Shown here piece after piece: positions 54,014 through 62,621 of a stretch of DNA of 64,000 nucleotides; positions within the stretch are counted from its first letter, which is position 1; every line of letters begins with the position of its first letter. Source of the stretch: Aquabacter sp965279295. Its GTDB lineage: Bacteria > Pseudomonadota > Alphaproteobacteria > Rhizobiales > Xanthobacteraceae. The stretch lies in the NCBI GenBank assembly GCA_965279295.1, contig CBDIHQ010000016.1; one strand, given 5' to 3'. The notes beneath the pieces were generated by a model. The model made no database searches and was not told where the DNA came from. It was given only the letters and a program-made list of their open reading frames with translations. The position numbers and the translations under genes are program-made.

Positions 54014-55537
54014 TCACCCTTTTAAGACAAGGGAGGTCCCGGTCATTTGCTCAGGCTGGGGCAGACCCATGAGGGAGATCAGGGTCGGCGCCAGGTCCGC
54101 GAGCCGTCCGTCCTTCAGCGCAAAGCCGGGGCGGCCGGCGAGGAACACAGGCACCGGGTTTGTCGTGTGGGCGGTGTGCGGGTTTCCGGTGACGGGATCG
54201 CGCATCAGTTCGGCGTTGCCATGGTCGGCCGTCACCAGAAGCGAGCCGTCCATAGAGAGCACGGCTTCCGCGAGCCGCCCGAGCCCGGTGTCCACCGTCT
54301 CCACCGCCTTCATGGCGGCGGCGAGGTTGCCGGTGTGGCCCACCATGTCCGGGTTGGCATAATTCAGGATGATGAGGTCGTACTCGCCGCTCTCGATGGC
54401 ATCCACCGCCTTGGTGGTCAGCTCGGGCGCGGACATCTCCGGCTGCAAATCATAGGTCGCCACCTTGGGAGAGGGGACCAGGATGCGATCCTCGCCCTCG
54501 TAAGGCTCCTCGCGCCCGCCGCTGAAGAAATAGGTGACGTGCGGATATTTCTCGGTCTCCGCCATGCGTAACTGGGTGCGGCCAGCCTTCGCCACGGTCT
54601 CGCCGAGCCCCATGTCGAGCGACTGGCGCGGAAACAGGGTCTTCATCACCGTGTCCAGTTCGGAACTATAGGACGCCATGCCGGCCGCGGCGCTGAACTG
54701 GATCTCGCGATCACGCTTGAAACCGCGAAAGCCCGGCAGGAGCAGTGCATCGAGAATTTCACGCGCCCGATCCGCACGGAAATTCGTGCACAGGATGGCA
54801 TCGCCGTCCTTCATGCCGGAATAGTCGCCGATCACCGCCGGGTTCACGAACTCGTCGCTGAAATCCGCCGCATAACTGGCCTTCAGCGCCGCCTCCGCGC
54901 TCTCGAAGTGCGCACCCTTGGCGGCGGTCAGGAGATCATAGGCGCGTTGCACGCGCTCCCAGCGGTTGTCGCGGTCCATAGCGTAATAGCGCCCGCACAC
55001 GGTGGCGATGGGCGCTCCCTCCGGCAGGGCGGCCGCAAGGCGCGCCATGTCTTCCGCTGCGGAGCGGGGCGGGGTGTCCCGTCCATCCGTGAAGGCGTGT
55101 ACCTTCACGGGGATGCCTTCCGCGCGGAGAATCTGCGCGACGGCGACCGCGTGGGTCTGGTGTGCATGCACGCCGCCCGGCGACATCAGGCCCATGATGT
55201 GGCAGGTGCCACCCGTGCGCTTTAAGGCGGCGGGCAGGCCGCTCCCGTCGATGCGGGTCTTGAGGCTGCCATCCTCCACGGCGCTGTCGATGCGCGGCAG
55301 GTCCTGCATCACCACGCGTCCGGCGCCGATATTCAGATGCCCCACCTCCGAATTGCCCATCTGGCCATCCGGCAACCCGACGTCCCGTCCGGATGTGCTC
55401 AGGAAAGCATGGGGGGAGGTGCTGTAGAGCCGGTCGAAATTGGGGGTGCGCGCCAAGCGAACCGCATTGTCCGTGCTGTCGTTCCGCCATCCCCAACCGT
55501 CCAGGATGACCAGCATGGTGGGAATGCGCGCGGACAT
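54014..55537 (-). CDS. gpmI: 2,3-bisphosphoglycerate-independent phosphoglycerate mutase
   Basis: A 507-aa glycolytic enzyme that interconverts 3- and 2-phosphoglycerate using two manganese ions. The alkaline-phosphatase-like core shows the metal Asp13 in VILDGWGWR, the phosphorylated Ser63 in DGQMGNSEVGHLNIGAGR, and the late metal motifs LIILNYANPDMVGHTG and LVTADHGNAE. Length is typical. It stands alone on the minus strand; the 243-bp upstream gap (55538-55780) has no coding frame I trust. Confidence 0.96.
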   Translation of the reverse strand: MSARIPTMLVILDGWGWRNDSTDNAVRLARTPNFDRLYSTSPHAFLSTSGRDVGLPDGQMGNSEVGHLNIGAGRVVMQDLPRIDSAVEDGSLKTRIDGSGLPAALKRTGGTCHIMGLMSPGGVHAHQTHAVAVAQILRAEGIPVKVHAFTDGRDTPPRSAAEDMARLAAALPEGAPIATVCGRYYAMDRDNRWERVQRAYDLLTAAKGAHFESAEAALKASYAADFSDEFVNPAVIGDYSGMKDGDAILCTNFRADRAREILDALLLPGFRGFKRDREIQFSAAAGMASYSSELDTVMKTLFPRQSLDMGLGETVAKAGRTQLRMAETEKYPHVTYFFSGGREEPYEGEDRILVPSPKVATYDLQPEMSAPELTTKAVDAIESGEYDLIILNYANPDMVGHTGNLAAAMKAVETVDTGLGRLAEAVLSMDGSLLVTADHGNAELMRDPVTGNPHTAHTTNPVPVFLAGRPGFALKDGRLADLAPTLISLMGLPQPEQMTGTSLVLKG

Positions 55538-55780
55538 GGGGAACCTCGTGACTCAAGCATCAGTCGCGCCCTTCATCGGCGCGCATCGCGAAACGGATGG
55601 GTCATGATGCCGGACGCAGCGACGCGTCAAGCACCAGTGGCAACCGGCGAATGCTTATATGGGGTGCGCGCGCATTAAGGCGAGCCGGGTCGTCGGCTTT
55701 CGCGCGGTTCCGCACGCCGGTGGCTCGGGATGGCCCGCTGAAGGCCATCCCGACTTTTGAGCTTGACGTGAAGCGGGAGC

Positions 55781-56773
55781 TTACAGCACCGGATTCCAGT
55801 TGACTGGCACGTAGCGATATTGCGCCCCGTCCTTCGCCACATAGGCCGCGGAGGGAAATGGAAAATGATAACCCGCCACCAGCATGCGGTCGGCGGAGGC
55901 CATGTCGTAGACCTTCCGACGGGTTTCCTCGGCCTTCGCGGCATCCATGTCGAACACCGCATGCCAGCCTGGATTGCGCATGAACAGAACCGGGATGTTG
56001 GTGACATCAGACTGGATGAAAAGCTTGCCGTTGCCGGACGCCAGCACATAGGAGGTGTGGCCCGGCGTGTGGCCCACGGTCGCCACCGAGGTGAGGCCGG
56101 GGACCAACTCCTTGTCCCAGCCGTACTTCTCCAACTTGCCGTCGAACGGCTTGAACACCCGGCGCACGTTCTGGAACGCGCCCTTCATGGCGTCGGGCGC
56201 GCGGCTCATATTGCCCTCGTCCATCCAGAACGCCCATTCCGCTTCCGGCACCATCACCTGCGCATTGGGGAAGGCTGGCGCGCCCTGGGCATCGACCAGG
56301 CCGCCGATATGGTCGCCGTGGAAATGGGAGATCACCACCGCATCGATGGTCTTGGGATCGATGCCGAGCGCGGCGAACGTGCTCATCATCCGCCCCACGG
56401 GTGCGGGCTGATTGGCCTGTGGGCCGTTGCCGGTGTCGATCAGCACCAGTTTTCCGCCGGTATTCACCAGCAGAACGTTGAAGGGGATGGTGATCTGGTT
56501 TTCCGGCAGATAGGCCGCTTTGAGAGCGGCATTCACCGCATCCCGAGTTTCGTTGCGCACGAAAGTGTCGGCTAGCGGCATGGTGCGCGCGCCGTCGGCC
56601 ACCACAGTGACCTCGGCATCGCCCACCTTGTAGCGATAGGCGCTCGGAACCTGGGTGGTGACTTGCGGCGCGGCGGCGAGCGCGGGACTGGCAAGCGGAG
56701 CGCCGAGCAGGCTGGAACCGGCGGCTCCGGCAGCGGCGGCGGCGAGGAAATGACGACGCGAAAGCTCGGACAT
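55781..56773 (-). CDS. Tat-exported metallo-beta-lactamase-fold hydrolase
   Basis: A 330-aa protein with a twin-arginine signal (SRRHFLAAAAAGAAGSSLLG) and the zinc motif SHFHGDHIGGL (His150, His152, Asp154, His155). Further ligands are the His in VGHTPGHTSYVL and in AGYHFPFP. This is the MBL-fold hydrolase group that includes periplasmic quorum-quenching lactonases and similar enzymes; the substrate cannot be told. Tat export implies folding and metal loading before secretion. It is monocistronic. Confidence 0.92.
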   Translation of the reverse strand: MSELSRRHFLAAAAAGAAGSSLLGAPLASPALAAAPQVTTQVPSAYRYKVGDAEVTVVADGARTMPLADTFVRNETRDAVNAALKAAYLPENQITIPFNVLLVNTGGKLVLIDTGNGPQANQPAPVGRMMSTFAALGIDPKTIDAVVISHFHGDHIGGLVDAQGAPAFPNAQVMVPEAEWAFWMDEGNMSRAPDAMKGAFQNVRRVFKPFDGKLEKYGWDKELVPGLTSVATVGHTPGHTSYVLASGNGKLFIQSDVTNIPVLFMRNPGWHAVFDMDAAKAEETRRKVYDMASADRMLVAGYHFPFPSAAYVAKDGAQYRYVPVNWNPVL

Positions 56774-56899
56774 GGCTGTTCCCTTGGCCTCTAGCGGGCG
56801 ATGCGCGGGAGACTAAAGAGGTGCCTCAGTCTGGTCGATGACGTTACGTCGTGGCGTCGCTCACGTTTCAGCGAGGCCCAGGTTTGTAAGTACCAAAGA

Positions 56900-56923
56900 A
56901 AACGGGGGCCGCAGCCCCCGTTT
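56900..56923 (-). terminator. Rho-independent terminator after the amino-acid binding-protein gene
   Basis: A perfect 10-bp stem (AAACGGGGGC / GCCCCCGTTT) with a 4-nt loop; read on the minus strand it is followed by TTCTTT. It lies about 25 bp after the stop of the AapJ-like gene. Confidence 0.85.
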
Positions 56924-56946
56924 CGCTTTCCGTGTGTGCCGAGAGA

Positions 56947-57960
56947 TCAGCGAACCGGCGGGGCGTACTGGATGCCACCCAGGGTCCAGAGCTGATTGAT
57001 GCCACGCGGGATGGCGAGCTTGGAGCCCGTGCCCACGTTGCGCTCGAACACCTCGCCGTAATTGCCGACGGCTTTCACGATCCGCACGGCGAAATCCTTG
57101 GTCAGGCCAAGCTGTTCGCCATAGGTGCCTTCATTACCCACCAGCCGCTTCACATCCGGCTTCTGGGACTTCAGAGCGTCGTCGACATTCGCCTTGTTGA
57201 CGCCGAGTTCCTCGGCATTGAGCATCGCGAAGTGGGTCCACTTCACGACATTAAACCACTGGTCGTCACCCTGGCGCACCACCGGGCCGAGCGGCTCCTT
57301 GGAGATGACGTCGGGCAGGACGATATGGTCGCCGGGCTTCTTGGTGACGAGACGCAGCGAATAAAGCTGGGACACGTCCGTGGTGAGGGTGTTGCAGCGG
57401 CCGTCCTCGTAAGCCTTCACCAACTCGTCGGAGCTGGGGAGGGTCACGAGTTCGTATTTCATGTTGTTGGCTTTGAAGAAGTCCTCGGTGTAGCCCATCG
57501 CCGTCGTGCCGCTCTGCACGCAGATCTTCGAGCCGTCCAGCTCCAGCGCCGACAGCACCTTGCGGGACGAAGGCACCAGGAAGCCCTGGCCGTCATAATA
57601 GGTGATCGCGCCGAACAGCAGGTTCAGGCTCGCCTCGCGCTCGATCGTCCAGGTGGAGTTGCGCGAGAGCACGTCGATGGTGCCCTTCTGGAGCGCCGGG
57701 AAGCGTTCGTCGGCCGAGAGCGGGAAGAATTTCACCTTCGCGGGGTCGTTCAGAACGGCGGCCGCGACGGCGCGGCAGAAGTCCACGTCGAAGCCGGTCC
57801 ATTCGCCCTTGGCGTCGGGTGAGGAAAAGCCGGCAAGACCACGGCTGACGCCGCAGTTCAGCTCTGCGCGGTCCTTGACCGCCTTCAGGGTCTGTGCGGA
57901 CGCGCCATGCGCCGAAAGCGCCACGGCGGCGCCAGCGACAAGAGCCAGGAGGGTCTTCAT
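56947..57960 (-). CDS. General L-amino acid ABC transporter binding protein (AapJ-like)
   Basis: A 337-aa periplasmic type II binding protein. The signal peptide MKTLLALVAGAAVALSAHGASA is followed by TLKAVKDRAELNCGVSRGLAGFSSPDAKGEWTGFDVDFCRAVAAAVLND, the AapJ/BztA start. STWTIEREASLNLLFG and IQYAPPVR at the C terminus are also diagnostic of AapJ. The start at 57960 has GAGG eight bases upstream; a frame six codons longer lacks a site. The usual aapQMP genes do not follow: a terminator closes the transcript right after the gene, so the permease partners must be elsewhere. Confidence 0.92.
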   Translation of the reverse strand: MKTLLALVAGAAVALSAHGASAQTLKAVKDRAELNCGVSRGLAGFSSPDAKGEWTGFDVDFCRAVAAAVLNDPAKVKFFPLSADERFPALQKGTIDVLSRNSTWTIEREASLNLLFGAITYYDGQGFLVPSSRKVLSALELDGSKICVQSGTTAMGYTEDFFKANNMKYELVTLPSSDELVKAYEDGRCNTLTTDVSQLYSLRLVTKKPGDHIVLPDVISKEPLGPVVRQGDDQWFNVVKWTHFAMLNAEELGVNKANVDDALKSQKPDVKRLVGNEGTYGEQLGLTKDFAVRIVKAVGNYGEVFERNVGTGSKLAIPRGINQLWTLGGIQYAPPVR

Positions 57961-58025
57961 GACAGAAGCCTCAATCATTGAGTTCCAGAGGATGTGCGCC
58001 GCCTCAGCGCGGCGCGCGAAAAAAG

Positions 58026-58047
58026 AAGGCCGCCCGAGGGCGGCCTT
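58026..58047 (-). terminator. Rho-independent terminator after the L,D-transpeptidase gene
   Basis: A 9-bp perfect stem (AAGGCCGCC / GGCGGCCTT) with a 4-nt loop, followed on the minus strand by CTTTTTTC. It sits about 7 bp after the stop codon. Confidence 0.92.
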
Positions 58048-58053
58048 AAACGA

Positions 58054-58689
58054 TCAGAGCGCCACGGCCTGTCGGATGATGACCTTGGTGCCCACCGGAA
58101 CGCGGCTGTACAGGTCGATCACTTCGCTGTTCACGAGGCGGAAGCAGCCGGAGGAGATCGCATAGCCGATGGTCTCGGGCTGGTTGGTGCCGTGGATGCG
58201 ATAGACCGTCTGGCCGAGATACATGGCGCGGGCGCCCATGGGGTTGCCCGGTCCGCCGGCCATGAAGCGCGGCAGGTAGGGCTGGCGCTGGATCATTTCC
58301 GCCGGCGGGGTCCAGTCCGGCCACTCGGCCTTGCGGGTGATGTTCACCATGCCCTGCCAGGTGAAGCCGTCCCGGCCGACGCCGATGCCGTAGCGCAGGG
58401 CGCGGTTGTTGCCTTCCACCAGGTAGAGAAAGCGGTCGTTGGTGGAGATGATGATCGTGCCCGCCGGCTCGGTGGTGCGGAAATAGACCGGCTGGCGCTT
58501 ATACGCCGGGTCCATGTCCACCTCGTCCTCGGCGACGGGGACGGCGCCGGGCTGCTCGGAGATATTCATCGTCGCGCCGATACCGCGCGGCGGCACGGGC
58601 GTCGACTGCGCCATCGCCATCGTGCCAAAAGCAAGCGCACCGACCTGAAGCAGCGCGGCCAGCGTCAAGGTCCTCAAACTGAAAGCCAT
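58054..58689 (-). CDS. L,D-transpeptidase (ErfK/YbiS/YcfS/YnhG family)
   Basis: A 211-aa exported cell-wall enzyme. An N-terminal signal peptide (to about residue 27, MAMAQS) precedes the YkuD domain, whose catalytic motif is IHGTNQPETIGYAISSGCFRLVNSEV with His166 and Cys182. ISTNDRFLYLVEGNNRALRYGIGVGRDGF is the usual YkuD strand region. Such enzymes form 3-3 peptidoglycan cross-links or attach outer-membrane proteins to the wall, a prominent activity in Rhizobiales. All catalytic residues are present. Confidence 0.95.
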   Translation of the reverse strand: MAFSLRTLTLAALLQVGALAFGTMAMAQSTPVPPRGIGATMNISEQPGAVPVAEDEVDMDPAYKRQPVYFRTTEPAGTIIISTNDRFLYLVEGNNRALRYGIGVGRDGFTWQGMVNITRKAEWPDWTPPAEMIQRQPYLPRFMAGGPGNPMGARAMYLGQTVYRIHGTNQPETIGYAISSGCFRLVNSEVIDLYSRVPVGTKVIIRQAVAL

Positions 58690-58867
58690 TTTTCCGGCCT
58701 CTTCTCAACGCCCCCAAGAATCACCCAAGGCGATCCCGGCGCGCCGTTCCCAACGACGCGCTTCCTGAAGGGAGTATCCGAGGTAGAAGCGAAGGAAAAG
58801 TGAAAAACCTTGTGCGTTGCAGCTGTACGATCACGCTTTTGATTGCCGGAACCCTTCGCGGCGACGC

Positions 58868-59299
58868 TCAGGCGCTCTCGGGCACCAGAAATGCTGAGAG
58901 CCGCTCGATCGAGGCAGCCGATAGGGCGCGTGATCTGCGAGTGGTCTGGTCCATCAGTACGATGACCGTCTCCGCGTTGGCGACACGCTTGCCGTTCTGG
59001 AATACCACCTGCTCAAGCCTGATCGAGCTTGTGCCCAATGCGGCGATGCGGGTGCCGATCCACACTTCGCCTGGCCAATTCACCTCGGCTCGGAATTCCA
59101 AAAGCAGCCGGGCGATGACGAACGCGCCGTCCGGCTCCGCGTGGGTGCCTTCGCGGGTGTAGAGCAATTCGGTGCGGCCGGTCTCCAGGAAGGTGGAGAA
59201 CACGGCATTGTTGATATGTCCCTGCCGGTCGGTGTCGGCGTAGCGCAGCTTGTCGAAGGTGCGCAGGGGGAAATCCTCAAGCACGAGATCGCGCATCAC
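58868..59299 (-). CDS. Acyl-CoA thioesterase (4HBT / YbgC-like hotdog family)
   Basis: A 143-aa single hotdog-fold protein. The N-terminal RYADTDRQGHINNAVFSTFLETGR carries the catalytic Asp24 and the DxxGHxxN signature; LLEFRAEVNWPGEVWIGTRI is the central strand region. It hydrolyses acyl-CoA thioesters; chain length is unknown. Two adjacent ATGs (59299 and 59296) are equally good starts. It is a single gene followed by 82 bp and the SDR gene lies upstream on the same strand. Confidence 0.9.
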   Translation of the reverse strand: MMRDLVLEDFPLRTFDKLRYADTDRQGHINNAVFSTFLETGRTELLYTREGTHAEPDGAFVIARLLLEFRAEVNWPGEVWIGTRIAALGTSSIRLEQVVFQNGKRVANAETVIVLMDQTTRRSRALSAASIERLSAFLVPESA

Positions 59300-59381
59300 T
59301 CATCTCCGAACCGCGTCAATCGCTCTGGGAAGCACGCGGAAGCGTGAAGAATCAAGAGACGCGATGTCGCCCGCGCCGCGA

Positions 59382-60128
59382 TCAGCCGCGCCCGACCAAT
59401 GGCATCTTGGTGGCCATGACCGTCATGAATTGCACGTTCGCTGACAGCGGCAGGCCAGCCATGTAGACCACCGCATCCGCCACATGCTTGGCGTCCATGA
59501 CCGGCTCGATCTTAATGGAGAGGTCGGCCTGGGGCACCCCTGCCTTCATCCGCTGGGCCATTTCGGTGTCGGCATTGCCGATGTCGATCTGCCCGCAGGC
59601 GATGTCATAGGCGCGGCCATCCAGCGAGGTGGATTTGGTGAGGCCGGTGATGGCGTGCTTGGTGGAGGTGTATGGCGCGGACCAGGGCCGGGGCGCGGTG
59701 GCCGAGACGGAGCCGTTGTTGATGATGCGACCGCCGCGCGGGGACTGGTCCTTCATGATGCGCATGGCTTCCTGCGTGCATAGGAAGGGGCCGGTGAGGT
59801 TGGTGTCGACCACTCGCCGCCACTCCTCGTAGCTCAGTTCGTCCATGGGGACGGCGCGTGCGCCGGTGCCGGCATTGTTGAACAGCACGTCGAGCCGCCC
59901 AAAACGGTCTTTTACAGCCTGAAACAAGGCCTTAACCGAGGCGGGGTCGGTCACGTCGGTGGCGACCGGCAGGAACGTGCCTTTGCCGGCCGCGGCCGTC
60001 GTGTCGAGGGCATCTTTGCGGCGCCCGGCCAGTGCCACCGCATATCCTGCTTCGGCCAGCGCCAGCGCAACGGCGCGCCCGATGCCGCTGCCGGCGCCGG
60101 TGACGATCGCGATCCGAGGGGTTTCCAT
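59382..60128 (-). CDS. Short-chain dehydrogenase/reductase (SDR)
   Basis: A 248-aa classical SDR. The cofactor motif is TGAGSGIG (residues 10-17), the NNAG motif is at 84-87, and the catalytic set is Ser140, Tyr153 and Lys157 (YTSTK). The AGRRKDAL stretch after the second strand, with Arg at the cofactor ribose position, suggests NADP(H) over NAD(H). The substrate is unknown. A possible role in 3-oxoacyl or sugar-alcohol reduction cannot be tested by eye. Confidence 0.92.
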   Translation of the reverse strand: METPRIAIVTGAGSGIGRAVALALAEAGYAVALAGRRKDALDTTAAAGKGTFLPVATDVTDPASVKALFQAVKDRFGRLDVLFNNAGTGARAVPMDELSYEEWRRVVDTNLTGPFLCTQEAMRIMKDQSPRGGRIINNGSVSATAPRPWSAPYTSTKHAITGLTKSTSLDGRAYDIACGQIDIGNADTEMAQRMKAGVPQADLSIKIEPVMDAKHVADAVVYMAGLPLSANVQFMTVMATKMPLVGRG

Positions 60129-60247
60129 AGCGTCTTCTCCCGACCTTGTTCGCTCGCCGCCTCGCCGGGCCGGCTTGAGAACGCTGTAGCCGAGAAGCGG
60201 GGCGGGGCGAAAGAGCTGTGTCGGGGTAAGGCTTTACGGGACGTTTT

Positions 60248-61369
60248 TTATTCGGAGGCGCGGGCGGTCAGGGCGTCGAAATCGATGTGGTGGCCGGCGC
60301 GGTCGCGCTTTGAGGCGAGATAGCGCACGTTTTCCTGGGTCGGTCGGCCAAGCACGCGCTGTTCGGCCGCGACATCAAGGCCCGCCGCCTTGAGTGCGGC
60401 GATTTTCAGCGGGTTATTGGTGATGAGCTGCACCGAGGTAATCCCCAGTTGCCGGAGCATTTCCGCAGCAAAATCAAAGCGCCGCTGGTCCAGGCCGAAG
60501 CCAAGAACCTCGTCGGCGTCGTAGGTGTCGTAGCCTTGGGACTGGAGTTTGTAGGCGCGCATTTTGTTGGCGATGCCGTTGCCGCGCCCTTCCTGGTCGA
60601 GATAGAGCAGCACGCCACCTTCGCCCTTTGCCATGCGCTGGACGGTGTCACGGAGCTGGTCGCCGCAGTCGCATTTCAGGCTGCCGAACAGGTCGCCGGT
60701 CAGGCAGGCTGAGTGCAGCCGCACCGGAACCGAGCCCGACAGATCGGGCTGCCCAACGATGATAGCCACTTGATCCCGCAGGCCTTCTCCGCCTCGGAAT
60801 ACGACGAATTCGGTTTCCGGTGCGCCTTCGAGGGGCACCGGGGCGCGGCCGACCATGCGCATCGCTTTTACCTGCCGACCCCTGTGGGCGAGGATGTCGC
60901 AGACCTCAACGTGCAGGGCATCCGCGACCTCTCCGTCCACAGGCGCGATCACGGCGGCGGGCAGCACGAGGGCGAGGCGAAGCAGTTCTAGGGCGCCGAT
61001 GTCGAGTGGATCTGCGCTTGTAATAGGACCGTCAACACGTTGATCAACCCGCATGGCGAGCATGTCAACGCGATCAATGTCGAAGCCGGGAAGGGCGATC
61101 GTGCCGGGCAGTGTGCGCGGCGCACCGAGATGGGTGAGGCGGGGCGCGGGAAGCGCCAGCCGACCGCGCAGGGGGGCCGCGGCGGCGAGGGCAGCCGCGG
61201 TCTCGGGATCAAGGGCTTCGGCGCCGAGGACGAGCGCCCGTTCGGTTCCCGCCTTGAGCATGACGGGACGGCCGGAACGCAGTTCCGATATGGCGCGTTC
61301 CACCGCTGTATGGCCGGCGCGCTCGTCGGGACCTAATGTATGCCGGATGCTGGGCCGCTCGAGAGACAT
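60248..61369 (-). CDS. ribA: GTP cyclohydrolase II with degenerate RibB-like N terminus
   Basis: A 373-aa protein that starts riboflavin synthesis from GTP. The C-terminal half (about 185-360) is a full cyclohydrolase II: zinc ligands Cys222, Cys233 and Cys235 in HSACLTGDLFGSLKCDCGDQL, YLDQEGRGNGIANKMRAYKLQ and LITNNPLKIAAL. The first 175 residues look like a decayed DHBP synthase (ERAISELRSGRPVML; VCDILAHRGRQV) without that enzyme's acidic active-site motifs. This long RibA form occurs in alphaproteobacteria. It is divergent from the RibD-like gene. Confidence 0.93.
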   Translation of the reverse strand: MSLERPSIRHTLGPDERAGHTAVERAISELRSGRPVMLKAGTERALVLGAEALDPETAAALAAAAPLRGRLALPAPRLTHLGAPRTLPGTIALPGFDIDRVDMLAMRVDQRVDGPITSADPLDIGALELLRLALVLPAAVIAPVDGEVADALHVEVCDILAHRGRQVKAMRMVGRAPVPLEGAPETEFVVFRGGEGLRDQVAIIVGQPDLSGSVPVRLHSACLTGDLFGSLKCDCGDQLRDTVQRMAKGEGGVLLYLDQEGRGNGIANKMRAYKLQSQGYDTYDADEVLGFGLDQRRFDFAAEMLRQLGITSVQLITNNPLKIAALKAAGLDVAAEQRVLGRPTQENVRYLASKRDRAGHHIDFDALTARASE

Positions 61370-61536
61370 TCAAACCTCACCAAACGATTTTTACTTGTGC
61401 GGTGCCACAGGGATATTCAAGCCTTTGGTCATCGGCTTGTGACATCCCCATACACCTGAAGCAGACACGCGTGACAAACGGCCGAAACGTCCACCCGTTC
61501 CAACGATGACCCAAATGGAAGCTGAAGGCTAAGTCT

Positions 61537-62277
61537 ATGCCGTACTCCACGCCGTTATACGAGAGAGGGGGGCATTTTGGATTTGCGGATCGCTCGCTTG
61601 TGATCGGCCAATTGGGCCAGTCGCTTGATGGGCGCGTCGCCACCTTATCGGGGGAGTCCAAATACATCAGCGGGGCGTGCGCATTGGATCATTTGCACCA
61701 TCTGCGTGCGGCGGCCGATGCGGTGGTGGTGGGGATCGGAACGGTGCTGGCGGATGACCCGCTGCTGAACGTTCGCCGTGTGCCGGGGCGAAACCCTGTC
61801 CGGGTCGTCATCGATCCCTCGGGCCGCCTGGATGCCGGGGCGCGATGCCTTCAGGAGGACGGAACGCGCCGGATCGTGCTGCGGCGCGCCGGGGCGGAAG
61901 GGGCTTCAGTGCCCGGCGTGGAAACCCTTGGCATCGCCCCGACATCCGATGGGCGCCTTCCGCCCCATGCCATCCTCGCGGCGCTTAAGGCCGCCGGCTT
62001 GCACCGCATCCTGGTGGAGGGCGGGCCGGCGACGCTGGCGGCGTTCCTCGATGCCGATGCGGTGGATTGCCTGCATATTCTGGTCTCGCCGGTGATCCTC
62101 GGGTCGGGCCGAACCGGGCTTGATCTTCGCCCCATAGCCCGGCTGGGGGATGCGCTTCGCCCGGCCAGTGAGGTCACGGTGTTTCCGGACGGCGACGTGC
62201 TGTTCGCCTGCGACATGCGCAGGGGCGCGTTGGCGGCGGAAATGCCGGTGGGTGATGGCGTGTTAGTTGGGAACTGA
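61537..62277 (+). CDS. RibD C-terminal reductase-like protein, deaminase domain absent
   Basis: A 246-aa protein matching the reductase half of RibD: VIGQLGQSLDGRVAT, HHLRAAADAVVVGIGTVLADDPLLNVR, NPVRVVIDPSGRLD and ILVEGGPATLAAFLDADAVDCLHILVSPVILGSGR. The zinc deaminase domain (HAE..PCxxxGxxxxC) is missing. It should reduce 5-amino-6-ribosylaminouracil phosphate with NADPH, acting beside RibA with which it shares a 167-bp divergent promoter region. A full-length RibD elsewhere or a different pteridine-type substrate is possible. GAAGG lies nine bases before the ATG. Confidence 0.88.
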   Translation: MPYSTPLYERGGHFGFADRSLVIGQLGQSLDGRVATLSGESKYISGACALDHLHHLRAAADAVVVGIGTVLADDPLLNVRRVPGRNPVRVVIDPSGRLDAGARCLQEDGTRRIVLRRAGAEGASVPGVETLGIAPTSDGRLPPHAILAALKAAGLHRILVEGGPATLAAFLDADAVDCLHILVSPVILGSGRTGLDLRPIARLGDALRPASEVTVFPDGDVLFACDMRRGALAAEMPVGDGVLVGN

Positions 62278-62407
62278 GGCCGTTCGGTGGGATCGGGGCT
62301 GTCGCGTTATGCGCGGCGACTCCCTCTGCCGCCTGCACGACCTTTGCGAAACGGACCTCTCAAGCACTCAGGAAGCATCGCAATTCGTTAGGCGCAGAGG
62401 CTGGGCA

Positions 62408-62613
62408 GTTTTCACCTCGCCCCAAGGGGGAGAGGTCGGCTGCGAAGCGGCCGGGTGAGGCGGCTCCGACATTTCAGGACTGGAAAGGGTTCCCCCCCTC
62501 ACCCCAGCCCTCTCCCCGTCGGGGAGAGTGGGCATGGCGCTGTCATTCGAGAAGCACCACCAATCCCACTCCAATCCCCTCCCGACCCCCTCCCCCGCAA
62601 GCGAGAGAGGGAA
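62408..62613. repeat. Cluster of REP-like palindromic repeats
   Basis: The 344-bp gap 62278-62621 contains three related elements: 62408-62462 (CCCCAAGGGGGAGAGG then GGCTGCGAAGCGGCCGGGTGAGG), an inverted copy around 62494-62530 (CCCCTCACCCC..CTCTCCCCGTCGGGGAGAG), and 62573-62613, which on the minus strand resembles the element at 35230-35272. No coding frame of note is found in the gap. Such elements are typical intergenic repeats in this bacterial order. Confidence 0.7.
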
Positions 62614-62621
62614 TGAGGCAG

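Noticed and set aside
55602..55631. Promoter for gpmI (CTTGAC and TCATGA, 18-bp spacing on the minus strand)
   Set aside because: The -35 matches well, but the -10 is poor and the spacing is long; not enough to list as a feature.
61370..61536. FMN riboswitch between ribA and the RibD-like gene
   Set aside because: The 167-bp gap is too short for both genes' leaders plus the aptamer and lacks the conserved AGGGGCAGGGT-type element.
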